Source: Mycobacterium lepromatosis (lineage in GTDB: Bacteria; Actinomycetota; Actinomycetes; Mycobacteriales; Mycobacteriaceae). From it: a stretch of DNA of 64,000 nucleotides. This document shows, piece after piece, positions 46,323 through 58,383 of this stretch; position 1 is the stretch's first letter; each line of letters starts with the position of its first letter. Both the position numbers and the translations under genes were made by a program. Under the pieces are notes generated by a model. The model ran no database searches. It saw only the letters and a program-made list of their open reading frames with translations, and was not told the DNA's origin. The stretch lies in NCBI RefSeq assembly GCF_000975265.2, contig NZ_CP083405.1:744001-808000 (forward strand), given 5' to 3'.

Positions 46323-47120
46323 TCAGGTGAACCGAAACCAGTGCAGCGCCGCGAGCGCCGCGAGCGTGCCCCATGCCGCCAGAATGACGACCCCGAACCA
46401 GTCCACCGACAGAGTCATTGCCTGCGACAGCGCCTCTGTCAGTGCACCCGAGGGGGTTAGGCGGACCGCCCACTTAACCGCCGCCGAGATCGTGTCCGTC
46501 TTGACAGTCAGCGCGCCAAGCCCGGCGAACACGAACCACATCAGGTTGGCGACCGCTAGGACGATCTCGGCCCGCAAGGTGCCGCCGAGCAGCAGGCCGA
46601 GTGCCGCCAAGCCTGCGGTGCCCAACGCGATGATCGCTGCGCCCAGCGTCAAGCAGATCAGCGCCGGTCGCCAACCCATCGCAACGCCGATGGCCCCCAA
46701 GATGATTGCCTGCAAGAACACAACGGTTACGACTGCCAGGGACTTGCCGGCGATGATGCCCCAAACCGGTAGTGGGGTGGCTCCGAATCTTTTTAGTGCG
46801 CCGTAGCGACGATCAAAAGCAACCGCGATAGCCTGCCCGGTGAATGCGGTAGAGACCACTGCCAGCGCCATGATGACCGGTACAAACGTGGCGGCGCGAT
46901 GGTGGCCGAAGGAGCCGAGTGGCAACAGTGTGAGCCCGATCAGCAGGGTGATCGGGATGAACATGGTCAGTAGCAGTTGCTCGCCGTTGCGTAGCAGCAG
47001 CTTAAGCTCCAGCGTAAACTGTGCAGCCACCATCCGAGGCACGGCGTTGGGTCGGGGACCTGGAGTGAAAATCCCCGCAGGAAATAGTGGGCCGTTCGTT
47101 TGTGTGTTGTTTTGTGTCAC
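46323..47120 (-). CDS. ABC-2 type exporter permease (Rv1457c-like)
   Basis: A 265-residue integral membrane protein. I chose GTG 47120 because it overlaps the ATPase gene's TAG by one base (TAGTG); the frame extends to 47216. After a Pro-rich N-terminus, ARNGEQLLLTMFIPITLL-type helix 1 (NGEQLLLTMFIPITLLIGL) is followed by five more membrane segments, and the loop FDRRYGALKRFGATPLP is the coupling segment typical of DrrB/ABC-2 permeases. It pairs with the adjacent ATPase. The substrate is unknown; context next to mptB and ctaA is conserved in mycobacteria. Confidence 0.88.
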   Translation of the reverse strand: MTQNNTQTNGPLFPAGIFTPGPRPNAVPRMVAAQFTLELKLLLRNGEQLLLTMFIPITLLIGLTLLPLGSFGHHRAATFVPVIMALAVVSTAFTGQAIAVAFDRRYGALKRFGATPLPVWGIIAGKSLAVVTVVFLQAIILGAIGVAMGWRPALICLTLGAAIIALGTAGLAALGLLLGGTLRAEIVLAVANLMWFVFAGLGALTVKTDTISAAVKWAVRLTPSGALTEALSQAMTLSVDWFGVVILAAWGTLAALAALHWFRFT

Positions 47121-48067
47121 TATCGCAACTTCCTGCCGGTGAGATCCAGGAACACGTCTTCGAGGCTGTGTTGCTCGACCCGCATATTGGTGGGCAGCAC
47201 GTCGATTTGTGCGCACCAGGAGGTGACAGTTGCCAGCACTTGTGGGTCGATGGGGCCTTCGACCAAGTACTCGCCTGGAGTGAGCTCTGTGGTCTTGTAG
47301 TTTTCCGGCAGTGCGAACGCCAGAAGTGACAAGTCTAGCTGCGGCGACGCGCTAAACCGCAGTTGGTCTTTGGCGCCGGTGTTCATCAATTCGGTCGGTG
47401 TTCCGTCGGCAACTATGCGTCCGTGGTCAATGATGACTAGCCGGTTGGCGAGTTCCTCAGCCTCTTTCAGTTGGTGAGTGGTCAGCACCACCGTCACTCC
47501 GTCTCGGCGCAGCGTGTCGATCAACTCCCACACCAGCAGCCTGGCGTGCGTATCCATGCCCGCGGTGGGCTCGTCCAGGAACACCAGTTCGGGACGGCCA
47601 ACCAACGCACAGGCTAGGGCAAGCCGTTGTTGCTGGCCGCCGGACAGCCGCCGGTAGGTGGTGCAGGCAACGTCGGTGAGGCCTAAGACTTCCAGCAGCC
47701 ATTCTGGGTCCAGCGGGTCAGCGGTGTATGAGGCCACCAGGTTGAGCATTTCTCCTGCGCGTGCCGCCGGGTAACCGCCCCCACCTTGCAACATAACTCC
47801 GATACGGGCGCGCAGACGTGCGTTGTCGGTGATCGGATCCAGGCCGAGTACCTCAATCGTGCCGGCATCGGGGCGTACAAAGCCCTCGCACATCTCAACC
47901 GTCGTCGTCTTGCCTGCGCCGTTGGGCCCCAGCAGAGCCAGCACCTCGGCGGCATGGATGTCCAGATCGAGGTTCGATGCGGCCAATATGGACCCGTAGT
48001 GCTTGCATACCCCACGTAGCCGGACGACGATTTCGGGGGTTTCGGGGACTGTGCAGGCCGAGCTCAC
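47120..48067 (-). CDS. ABC exporter ATP-binding protein (Rv1458c-like)
   Basis: 315 residues. Walker A LLGPNGAGKTTTVEMCEG at about residues 44-61, the Q-loop region MLQGGGGYPAAR, the signature LSGGQQQRLALA, Walker B LVFLDEPTAGMD, and the switch His in VLTTHQLKEAEELANR. The C-terminal region after about residue 220 is the DrrA-like extension. It is translationally coupled to its permease partner, and mptB lies 82 bases upstream on the same strand. Confidence 0.92.
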   Translation of the reverse strand: MSSACTVPETPEIVVRLRGVCKHYGSILAASNLDLDIHAAEVLALLGPNGAGKTTTVEMCEGFVRPDAGTIEVLGLDPITDNARLRARIGVMLQGGGGYPAARAGEMLNLVASYTADPLDPEWLLEVLGLTDVACTTYRRLSGGQQQRLALACALVGRPELVFLDEPTAGMDTHARLLVWELIDTLRRDGVTVVLTTHQLKEAEELANRLVIIDHGRIVADGTPTELMNTGAKDQLRFSASPQLDLSLLAFALPENYKTTELTPGEYLVEGPIDPQVLATVTSWCAQIDVLPTNMRVEQHSLEDVFLDLTGRKLR

Positions 48068-48149
48068 GTTAAGTCAGCGTAGGCGGTCGGCCGCCGGGTC
48101 GCAGGAGACGCGGAGTTTTGCGAGGTCTCCGAGTCCGGCGCGACAACTC

Positions 48150-49847
48150 TCACCGGTTTGTTGATCGAGTTTGCGCCTCTTGGCTGGGACCGTCTGGAGT
48201 GGGTCGCCATGGCAAACGGGTGTAGGTCAGCGCAATGAGCACCAACACGATGATGGTGCTGGCCACGGTGGCATCCACAATTTGGAACAGCGCGAAGCGG
48301 TCACCGTTGGCCGTCGGGCCGAAGACACCCACGACGATGGTGACGGCGATTGCAGCCACTCGGAAGCCGGTGCGGGTCGCCCAGGCGGCTAGCGGAATGA
48401 TGGCCCACAGCAGATACCAGGGCTGCACGACGGGAAACAGCAACACCGTGACGCCCAGCGCGACGCCGAGGCCGCCGATCGGGTGCAGCCGACCGCGGAA
48501 CACAGCCAGCAACAGCCAACAGGCCATGACCATGATGATCAGTACGCCGATGCCGCGAGTCAGCGACAGCACTGCAGTGGTGTGATCCCCCAGACCCAGC
48601 AGAATGCCTACGTGCCCGGTGCCGAGAGCTAGCAGCGTCGGCGGTGACATCCAGCTGCGTACTACGTTTGCGGTGCCCAACGTGTAAATCCAGCCAAACC
48701 CGAGCCCACTGGCCCAGCCAACGACGCCCATCACTGCCAGCGACAATCCTGCCATCCACAAGCTGACCATTAGCAACGTTTTCGGGGTACTGCCCAGTCG
48801 GCAGGCTAGCGCCATCGCAACGAATCCCAGTGCCAGCAGCGAGGGCAGCTTCACTTGTGAAGACAGTACGATTAGGATCGAACCGACCAGCAACATGCCC
48901 AGCGGCTCCCAATTCGAGCTTAACGGGATTGCCTGGTTCGTACGTGTCCCGCTGTATGGCCTGCCGGTACCTCCACCGCACCAGGAGGTGGGCATCAATC
49001 GCGTTGTGGACAATAAGTCAATGCCACGCAGCGCGAATTCGGCCCCGGTGAGCATAAGCCCGAGCATCGGTGCCTCGTTGTGGATGCCGGCTACTAGATG
49101 CATGATTAGCAGTGGATTAGCCGCACCTAGCCATAATGCGCTGACCTCGGCCACGCCGCAGCGTTGGGCCAGCCGCGGAGTTGCCCATACGACCAGGCCG
49201 ACGCCGAGTAACACCATCAACCGGTGGCAGAGTACCGCGGCGATGATGTTGTCTCCGGTCAGCGCCGAGATTCCGCGTCCGATCCACAAAAACAGTGGGC
49301 CGTAGGGCGCTGGTGTTTCCCGCCATAGGCTGGGCACCGAAAGCGTGAACACCTGGCCTAGTCCCAGTGCGGACGCCGGACCTACCCGGTAAGGGTCGAG
49401 TCCCTGTAGGGAAATCTGGCTTTGCGCCAGGTAGGAGTAGACATCCTTGCTGTACATCGGTGGTGCAATCAATAGCGGCAGCGTCCACAGCAACAGGGTG
49501 CGGTCCAGCTCGCCGCGCGACATTTGTCTCTTAACCAGCGCGAACCGGCCGAGCATCAACCAGGCCAGTGTCATCATGACCGCCCCGGTTGTAGTCATCG
49601 TCAACGAGACCGTTTGGATGCGTGATGGCAGATTGAGCAGCCGGACCCCGAACGTGGGGTCCTGGATGACTGGCCTGGCCCCGGCTCCGAGCGCGCCAAC
49701 CGCCATCAGAATGGTGCCGGTAGCCCCAAACAAGCGGGTGCGCTGCAACGCGGTCCGGTCGGTATCGTTCAGTGGTGAGCCCACTGCCTGCTCATCACCA
49801 TGCAAACTGGCGATCGATGAACTCAGCGTGTGGTGGCGGGCTGCCAT
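48150..49847 (-). CDS. mptB: Alpha-(1,6)-mannopyranosyltransferase MptB
   Basis: A GT-C glycosyltransferase that uses polyprenyl-phosphomannose to begin the mannan backbone of lipomannan and lipoarabinomannan. Start ATG 49847 (MAARHHTLSSSIASLHG) gives 565 residues; the longer frame to 49970 is not conserved. About 13 membrane helices. The extracytoplasmic loop PPMYSKDVYSYLAQSQI contains the acidic DVYSY site typical of the GT-C fold, and PAPYGPLFLWIGRGIS follows. A low-similarity polar stretch (about residues 265-300) marks a variable loop. Divergent from sufR. Confidence 0.9.
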   Translation of the reverse strand: MAARHHTLSSSIASLHGDEQAVGSPLNDTDRTALQRTRLFGATGTILMAVGALGAGARPVIQDPTFGVRLLNLPSRIQTVSLTMTTTGAVMMTLAWLMLGRFALVKRQMSRGELDRTLLLWTLPLLIAPPMYSKDVYSYLAQSQISLQGLDPYRVGPASALGLGQVFTLSVPSLWRETPAPYGPLFLWIGRGISALTGDNIIAAVLCHRLMVLLGVGLVVWATPRLAQRCGVAEVSALWLGAANPLLIMHLVAGIHNEAPMLGLMLTGAEFALRGIDLLSTTRLMPTSWCGGGTGRPYSGTRTNQAIPLSSNWEPLGMLLVGSILIVLSSQVKLPSLLALGFVAMALACRLGSTPKTLLMVSLWMAGLSLAVMGVVGWASGLGFGWIYTLGTANVVRSWMSPPTLLALGTGHVGILLGLGDHTTAVLSLTRGIGVLIIMVMACWLLLAVFRGRLHPIGGLGVALGVTVLLFPVVQPWYLLWAIIPLAAWATRTGFRVAAIAVTIVVGVFGPTANGDRFALFQIVDATVASTIIVLVLIALTYTRLPWRPTPDGPSQEAQTRSTNR

Positions 49848-50015
49848 CAGAGGAGCGTAGCCCCGACGACGAGGCGGGCCGTGGAATGCGCGCCGTTGCG
49901 TGGCGGGGCCATCAGGCTGAGCAGCATGCCAGCCGGCGCTGGGGCAAGGTTCATGATGTGATGTGCTCAACGTTCACCGAGGGTATCCTTCACTAGACCG
50001 ATCGCCAGAATTGCG

Positions 50016-50032
50016 TCACACTGGTGTTGTGA
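50016..50032. promoter_or_regulatory. Candidate SufR operator overlapping the sufR start
   Basis: TCACA-N7-TGTGA is a perfect inverted repeat whose right half covers the sufR GTG (50029). Read as ACACT-N5-TGTGA it matches, as I recall, the site reported for M. tuberculosis SufR. Binding there would block transcription of the suf operon. Assignment is by eye. Confidence 0.55.
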
Positions 50033-50736
50033 AAATCCAGTCGGAACTGGATGCTGCTACGACGACAGCTGCAGTGTCGGATGGTCACACTCGCCGCGCG
50101 GTGGTGCGCTTGTTGCTGGAGTCCGGGTCGATCACCGCCGGTGAGATCAGCGACCGTCTGGGCCTGTCTGCCGCAGGCGTGCGGCGTCATCTCGATGTAC
50201 TCATCGAGATGGGCGACGCTGAATCCGCGGTTGCGGCGCCCTGGCAGCAGGTTGGCCGCGGCCGTCCCGCCAAGCACTACCGGCTGACTGCGGTGGGGCG
50301 GGCCAAGCTCGGTCATGCTTACGACACCTTGGCGTCGGCGGCCATGCGACAACTGCGGGAAATCGGCGGGGAGGACGCTGTTCGCACGTTCGCTCGGCAA
50401 CGTATCGACGCGATCTTGGCCGATGTTGAGCCAGCCGGCGGCGGTGCCGACGTCGATGTTGAGGCAGCCGCCAACCGGGTTGCCAGTGCGCTGAGCGACG
50501 CTGGTTACGTCGCAACCACCACGCGGGTGGGCGGACCGATCCATGGAGTGGAGATTTGCCAGCATCATTGCCCGGTGTCCCATGTCGCCGAAGAATTCCC
50601 CGAGTTGTGTGAAACCGAGCAGCAGGCCATTGCCGAGGTGCTCGGAACCCACGTGCAGCGGTTGGCGATGATCGTCAACGGAGATTGCGCCTGTACTACC
50701 CATGTGCCACTCACGTCGGTACCGAGCAAGACCTAA
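50029..50736 (+). CDS. sufR: Fe-S sensing repressor SufR
   Basis: 235 residues from GTG 50029, where homology (VKIQSELDAATTTAAVSDG) begins; the frame opens earlier at 49963 without homology. A winged helix-turn-helix lies at about residues 20-75 (GSITAGEISDRLGLSAAGVRRHLD and GRGRPAKHYRLT). The C-terminal cluster-binding Cys residues appear in ICQHHCPVSH, FPELCETEQQ and NGDCACTT. SufR represses the suf operon when its cluster is intact. It lies 51 bases upstream of sufB and is divergent from mptB. Confidence 0.93.
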   Translation: MKIQSELDAATTTAAVSDGHTRRAVVRLLLESGSITAGEISDRLGLSAAGVRRHLDVLIEMGDAESAVAAPWQQVGRGRPAKHYRLTAVGRAKLGHAYDTLASAAMRQLREIGGEDAVRTFARQRIDAILADVEPAGGGADVDVEAAANRVASALSDAGYVATTTRVGGPIHGVEICQHHCPVSHVAEEFPELCETEQQAIAEVLGTHVQRLAMIVNGDCACTTHVPLTSVPSKT

Positions 50737-50787
50737 CAGCGCGGCATTCAGGCCGCGCCGTACAACGAGCACCAAAGGAGCGCTCAG

Positions 50788-53394
50788 ATGACACGCACGT
50801 CAGAGACTACGAAGTCGCCGGCTCCCGAGTTGTTGACCCAGCAGCAGGCAATCGACTCGCTGGGTAAATACGGCTACGGGTGGGCGGACTCCGACGTCGC
50901 GGGCGCCAGCGCGCAGCGCGGGCTCTCCGAGGATGTTGTTCGGGACATATCAGCGAAAAAGGATGAGCCGGAATGGATGCTGCAGATCAGGCTAAAGGCG
51001 CTGCGTGTCTTTGAGCGTAAGCCCATGCCGCGCTGGGGCTGCAATCTCGATGGCATCGACTTCGACAACATCAAGTACTTCGTGCGCTCTACCGAGAAGC
51101 AGGCCACCAGCTGGGATGAGCTGCCCGATGACATTCGCAACACCTATGACCGGCTAGGCATTCCAGAGGCGGAGAAGCAGCGTCTCGTTGCCGGCGTAGC
51201 GGCGCAATACGAGTCAGAGGTAGTTTACCACCAAATCCGAGCGGACCTGAAGGCCCAAGGTGTCGTCTTCCTCGACACAGAAACGGGTCTGCGGGAATAC
51301 CCCGACCTCTTCAAGCAATACCTAGGCACTGTGATCCCGGCTGGTGATAATAAGTTTTCCGCATTGAATACAGCAGTGTGGAGTGGCGGGTGTCTAACCG
51401 CCGATGCTCGTATCAATGTTAAGGGCAAGGGCTTGGTGAGTATTGCCGACGTCCAGCCCGGTGATGAAGTGTTTGGTGTAAATATTGGACGCGAACTCGA
51501 GCGTGGCAAAGTCTTGGCTAAGGTGGCGAGTGGAACCAAGCTCGTATACGAGATGCATGTTGCAGGTCGGACCCTCGAAGCAACCGGAAACCATCAATTC
51601 TTAGTGGCACGGAGAGTCGAGAAGGGCAAGCGCACACGATGGACAGCCGTTTGGGCACCACTCGAGGAGATTGAGCCGGGTGAGCCGATCGCGGTTGCTC
51701 GCGTGTTGCCCGACGATAGTGGAACCATTTTTTTCTCCGAGCCGGAGCTGTGCATCAAGAACCGGACTCAGCAGTGCCTTGATTTTCCGTGCCGGAACAG
51801 CGTTGATCTGCTGTGGCTCTTGGGGTTGTGGCTAGGTGATGGTCATACTGCTGCACCGCATAAGCACATGCGGCAAGTCACGTTCTCGATCTCTGCAGAT
51901 GATCCAGTGCATCACATTGCCATCCGGGTGGTGAGTGAACAGTTCGGTGCCAACGTCACAGCGGTGAATTGTGGATTCATCGTGATTTCCAAGGCTTTCG
52001 AGACATGGCTTGCACAACTTGGATTTTCTGGAGAAGAGAAAACCAAACGGCTGCCTGCCTGGATCTATAGCTTGCCGCATGAGCACCAGCTCGCTTTTAT
52101 TGGCGGCCTGGTCGATGCTGATGGTTGGATCGAGAGCAATGGTGCCACCATGTCGATCGAGTTTGCCAGCCAGGAGCTGTTCGAAGACGTCAGGCAACTC
52201 GCTATCGGTTGCGGACTATATCCCGACGAGGCGTTCGTTGAGCGGACACGGAGTGCAACTTGCAGGGACGGTCGCATTGTCATGAGCACAAGTTGTCGGC
52301 TGCGGATTCAGGGCAGTCTCGACCGAGTAGGTACTCGTACGCCTGGCAAGCGAGGGGAACCGGCGAGCAAGGCAAGAGGACAGCGGTATGTCGCTGCCGC
52401 TGGGCTCAATTTCTCGTCATTGTCCACCGATACCGTCGGCTTCGCACGTTTGAAGAGTAAGACGCTGGTGGGTGAGAAGCCTACCTACGACATTCAGGTC
52501 GTGGGTTTAGAGAATTTCGTTGCAAACGGGATCGTGGCGCACAACAGCTTCATTTACGTCCCGCCAGGTGTGCACGTTGATATCCCGTTGCAAGCTTACT
52601 TCCGGATCAACACCGAGAACATGGGCCAGTTCGAGCGGACGTTGATCATTGCCGACGAGGGCTCGTACGTGCATTACGTCGAGGGTTGCACCGCGCCAAT
52701 TTACAAGTCGGACTCGCTGCATTCCGCGGTGGTCGAGATCATCGTGAAACCTCACGCTCGCGTTCGGTATACAACCATCCAGAACTGGTCGAACAACGTT
52801 TACAACTTAGTCACGAAGCGCGCCCGTGTTGAGGCGGGTGCCACCATGGAATGGATCGATGGTAACATCGGGTCCAAGGTCACCATGAAGTACCCGGCGG
52901 TCTGGATGACCGGTGAGTACGCCAAAGGTGAGGTGTTGTCAGTGGCGTTCGCCGGTGAAGGCCAGCACCAGGACACCGGGGCCAAGATGCTTCACATGGC
53001 AGCGAACACGGCGAGCAATATTGTGTCCAAGTCGGTGGCCCGAGGCGGGGGCCGCACCTCCTACCGTGGCCTGGTGCAAGTTAATAAGGGTGCACACGGG
53101 TCGCGCTCCAGCGTAAAATGCGATGCGTTGCTGGTCGATACGATCAGCAGCAGCGACACCTATCCGTACGTCGATATTCGCGAAGACGACGTCACGATGG
53201 GCCATGAGGCCACCGTCTCGAAGGTCAGCGAGAATCAGCTGTTCTACTTGATGAGCCGTGGGTTGACCGAGGATGAGGCAATGGCGATGGTGGTGCGCGG
53301 CTTCGTCGAGCCGATTGCCAAGGAACTGCCGATGGAGTACGCGCTGGAACTCAATCGGCTGATCGAATTGCAGATGGAGGGTGCGGTCGGATGA
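50788..53394 (+). CDS. sufB: Fe-S cluster scaffold SufB, interrupted by an intein
   Basis: An 868-residue precursor with AAGGAG 7 bases before the ATG. The exteins (residues 1-201 and 587-868, 483 in total) make the SufB scaffold of the SufBCD complex: NLDGIDFDNIKYFVRST, then SFIYVPPGVHVDIPLQ after the splice, VEGCTAPIYKSDSLHSAVVEI with its Cys, and the SRGLTEDEAMAMVVRGFVEP C-terminal block. Residues 202-586 are an in-frame intein. Splicing must occur for function. It overlaps sufD by ATGA. The extein frame is perfect across both junctions. Confidence 0.96.
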   Translation: MTRTSETTKSPAPELLTQQQAIDSLGKYGYGWADSDVAGASAQRGLSEDVVRDISAKKDEPEWMLQIRLKALRVFERKPMPRWGCNLDGIDFDNIKYFVRSTEKQATSWDELPDDIRNTYDRLGIPEAEKQRLVAGVAAQYESEVVYHQIRADLKAQGVVFLDTETGLREYPDLFKQYLGTVIPAGDNKFSALNTAVWSGGCLTADARINVKGKGLVSIADVQPGDEVFGVNIGRELERGKVLAKVASGTKLVYEMHVAGRTLEATGNHQFLVARRVEKGKRTRWTAVWAPLEEIEPGEPIAVARVLPDDSGTIFFSEPELCIKNRTQQCLDFPCRNSVDLLWLLGLWLGDGHTAAPHKHMRQVTFSISADDPVHHIAIRVVSEQFGANVTAVNCGFIVISKAFETWLAQLGFSGEEKTKRLPAWIYSLPHEHQLAFIGGLVDADGWIESNGATMSIEFASQELFEDVRQLAIGCGLYPDEAFVERTRSATCRDGRIVMSTSCRLRIQGSLDRVGTRTPGKRGEPASKARGQRYVAAAGLNFSSLSTDTVGFARLKSKTLVGEKPTYDIQVVGLENFVANGIVAHNSFIYVPPGVHVDIPLQAYFRINTENMGQFERTLIIADEGSYVHYVEGCTAPIYKSDSLHSAVVEIIVKPHARVRYTTIQNWSNNVYNLVTKRARVEAGATMEWIDGNIGSKVTMKYPAVWMTGEYAKGEVLSVAFAGEGQHQDTGAKMLHMAANTASNIVSKSVARGGGRTSYRGLVQVNKGAHGSRSSVKCDALLVDTISSSDTYPYVDIREDDVTMGHEATVSKVSENQLFYLMSRGLTEDEAMAMVVRGFVEPIAKELPMEYALELNRLIELQMEGAVG
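51391..52545 (+). other. SufB (Pps1) intein with LAGLIDADG homing endonuclease domain
   Basis: 385 codons between WSGG and SFIY. The first residue is Cys (CLTADARINVKGKG), the last are His-Asn (NFVANGIVAHN) and the +1 extein residue is Ser, all required for class 1 splicing. Block B has TGNH. The endonuclease domain has two dodecapeptide motifs, LLGLWLGDG (Asp351) and FIGGLVDADG (Asp443 and Asp445), both keeping the acidic residue, so cutting activity is possible. M. leprae is known to carry a SufB intein. Confidence 0.95.
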
Positions 53395-54565
53395 CCGCTG
53401 TTGAGGGGTCGTCACTTACCGCATTGAATAAGGGGAGGTTGTTCGCGTCGTTTGACGTCGATGCTTTCGAAGTGCCTGGTGGCCGCGACGAGATTTGGCG
53501 GTTCACGCCGCTGCGGCGGTTGCGCGGCCTGCACGACGGGTCGGCCGTGGCCAATGGCAAGGTGCAGATCAGAGTCAGCCAGCAACCTGGTGTGCAGACC
53601 GAGACCGTGGGCCGTGGCGACAGACGGCTGGGGCAGGGCGGCATCCCCGCTGACCGTATTGCAGCCCAGGCATTTTCGTCGTTCCAGTCCGCGATGGTGG
53701 TGACCGTTGAGCGGGATATGCAGATCGCTACACCGGTCAACATCGTCGTGACTGTGCCCGACAAAGGCGCAGTGGTGTACGGTCATTTACAGATCAGGGT
53801 CTGTAAACTCGGCGAAGCGGTAGTGGTCATTGACCATCGGGGGAGTGGAACTTACGCCGACAACGTCGAGTTCATTGTCGAGGCCGCCGCACGGCTCACC
53901 GTGGTGTGGATCGCTGACTGGGCTGACGATATGGTTCATCTCAGCGCACACCATGTCCTGCTGGGCAAAGACGCGGTGTTGCGGCATGTCACTGTCACAC
54001 TGGGCGGCGAGGTCGTCCGGATGTCGGCCAACGTACGATTCTCCGGTCCCGGTGGCGATGCCGAGCTGCTGGGTCTGTACTTTGCCGACGATGGGCAGCA
54101 CCTCGAATCACGCCTGCTGGTTGATCACTCTCATGCTGACTGCAAATCGAATGTGCTGTACAAAGGTGCACTGCAAGGAGATTCGTCCTCGTCACGGCCA
54201 GATGCTCATACCGTTTGGGTCGGGGACGTGTTGGTTCGCGCCGAGGCTACCGGCACCGACACCTGCGAGGTGAATCGTAATCTGATACTCACAGACGGTG
54301 TGCGTGCCGACTCGGTGCCCAACTTGGAGATTGAGACCAGTGAGATTGTCCGCGCTGGACATGCCAGTGCTACCGGACAGTTCGACGATGAACAGTTGTT
54401 CTATCTGCGTTCCCGTGGCATTGGCGAAGAACAGGCCCGTCGTCTGCTGGTCCGCGGCTTCTTCGGCGAAATCATCTCCAAGATTGTGGTGCCCCGGGTG
54501 CGGGAACGGCTGATCGCAGCTATCGAACACGAACTGACCATCACGGAATCGAGATCAACAGCCTC

Positions 54566-54569
<4 letters not shown>
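53391..54569 (+). CDS. sufD: SufD, SufBCD scaffold component
   Basis: 392 residues. A right-handed beta-helix core is implied by strand-rich stretches (RVCKLGEAVVVIDHRG; SAHHVLLGKDAVLRHVTVTL). The conserved C-terminal block reads TDGVRADSVPNLEIETSEI, GHASATGQFDDEQLFYLRSRGI and LLVRGFFGEI. SufD pairs with SufB and binds SufC. It overlaps both neighbours by 4 bases (ATGA). Start at ATG 53391. No damage. Confidence 0.95.
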
Positions 54570-57075
<2,506 letters not shown>

Positions 57076-57083
<8 letters not shown>

Positions 57084-57423
57084 AACCACTGCGTCGGGTG
57101 ACGAGTTGCTTGCCGACGTTGAAGAGGCGATGCGTGACGTCGTCGACCCGGAATTGGGGATCAACGTCGTCGATCTCGGATTGGTCTATGGCTTGGGTCT
57201 TGAAGAGGGCGAAGAAGGAATGATCGCTTTGGTCGACATGACGTTGACGTCGGTCGCATGCCCACTGAACGACGTGATCGAGGAGCAGTCACGCAGTGCG
57301 TTGGTCGGTAGTGGTCTGGTCAGCGACCTACGGATCAACTGGGTTTGGAACCCACCGTGGGGCCCGGATAAAATCAGCGATGACGGGCGCGAACAACTGC
57401 GCTCCCTCGGCTTTACCGTCTGA
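57076..57423 (+). CDS. sufT: SufT, MIP18/DUF59 Fe-S maturation factor
   Basis: 115 residues from ATG 57076, which has GAGGAGG upstream inside the end of sufU. The DUF59 core is complete: DVVDPELGINVVDLGLVYG, DMTLTSVACPLNDV with the conserved Cys, and the closing VWNPPWGPDKIS. Members help deliver clusters to target proteins. Last gene of the suf operon; the dead fadE genes face it. Confidence 0.92.
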
Positions 57424-57449
57424 AAACTAGTAGATATCAACGTTTCTTT

Positions 57450-58363
57450 CGTTGCTGCGAGTGCCCAGTGAGTTCAGGCTCGGCAAGCGCCATTATAAAA
57501 GTGGGGTGTATGTAAATCGTGGTAAGCCGGGCCGTGCAGTGGACAACGGATACTCCGTGGTCATATCGATGCCGCCATGCAACTGAATTGAATGTGATGT
57601 CGAATTGCTTGCGATTCTTAAGGTAATAGGTGTTCAGACAAAGCACTTCCTCCATCGCGCTGATAGTTTCAGCTCCTAGTGAACACTGGATACGGATTAT
57701 GGCCTTGTAGATAACAAGGGAGAAGTCTTGCACCTGAGCGGTGTTGTGCCGATAGGAGAGGTGGAGTTTAGTTGGAGCTGGGCACCGCGCTGACCGTCGA
57801 ACATTGGCTAGGAATGTCTATTACGGCACTACCGCTGACGAGGAACAACCCGATGCAGCCGTCTGGCAACGCGGCGCTGACCACCAGCGTGTCGGTGCAA
57901 TCATAAGCCAAGATCGGGTTCTTCGCTTCGCGAAATTTCCACGAATAACATTTCTGCACAGCATGACTAGCGATATCGTCGGTAGACTTGCGGTAACCGG
58001 TCTCAAGATAAGCGAGCGTGAGTAGTTTTTGGCTCGCCGCGACCTCGTCCAGCAGTTGCCGCTGTGGGTCGTGGACAAGTTCGGCGATCAGTGCTCCAGG
58101 TGTTAGTGCATTGTGCACCACTGGTTCGGGCGCTAACCACAGCCCGATTTCATTGAGCATAAACATGGTGTCGATCTGGTCTTCCTAAGACCGATTGAAG
58201 ATCAGGCTGAGGATCCCGACGTCGGCGAGCTGATTCCGGACAGCACGGCTCCAGCTAAGCTCGGTATCGATAACTTTGTTGCGGCTCGCGGAGCATAGTT
58301 GCGCGACAGTAGGTCATGGGTGGTGTTGATGAGAAGAAGCTGCCCGTTGTTCAACTGAAAGTC
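57450..58363 (-). pseudogene. Acyl-CoA dehydrogenase (second of pair), dead
   Basis: N-terminal IDFQLNNGQLLL near 58362. Then a long open stretch (58166-57768) reads MFMLNEIGLWLAPEPVVHNAL, LLDEVAASQKLLTLAYLETG and TLVVSAALPDGCIGLFLV. The C-terminal domain appears as QDFSLVIYKAIIRIQCSLGAE and NTYYLKNRKQFDITFNS (57730-57580) with a decayed end. FadE enzymes oxidise acyl-CoA with FAD. Frameshifts split the domains. It is adjacent to and downstream of another fadE relic, like paired fadE genes that form heteromers. Confidence 0.85.
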
Positions 58364-58383
58364 TATAGATTCCTCACAATACG

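Noticed and set aside
46216..46806. 196-codon plus-strand frame
   Set aside because: Antisense to the ABC permease gene; composition reflects the antisense of membrane helices, with no signature.
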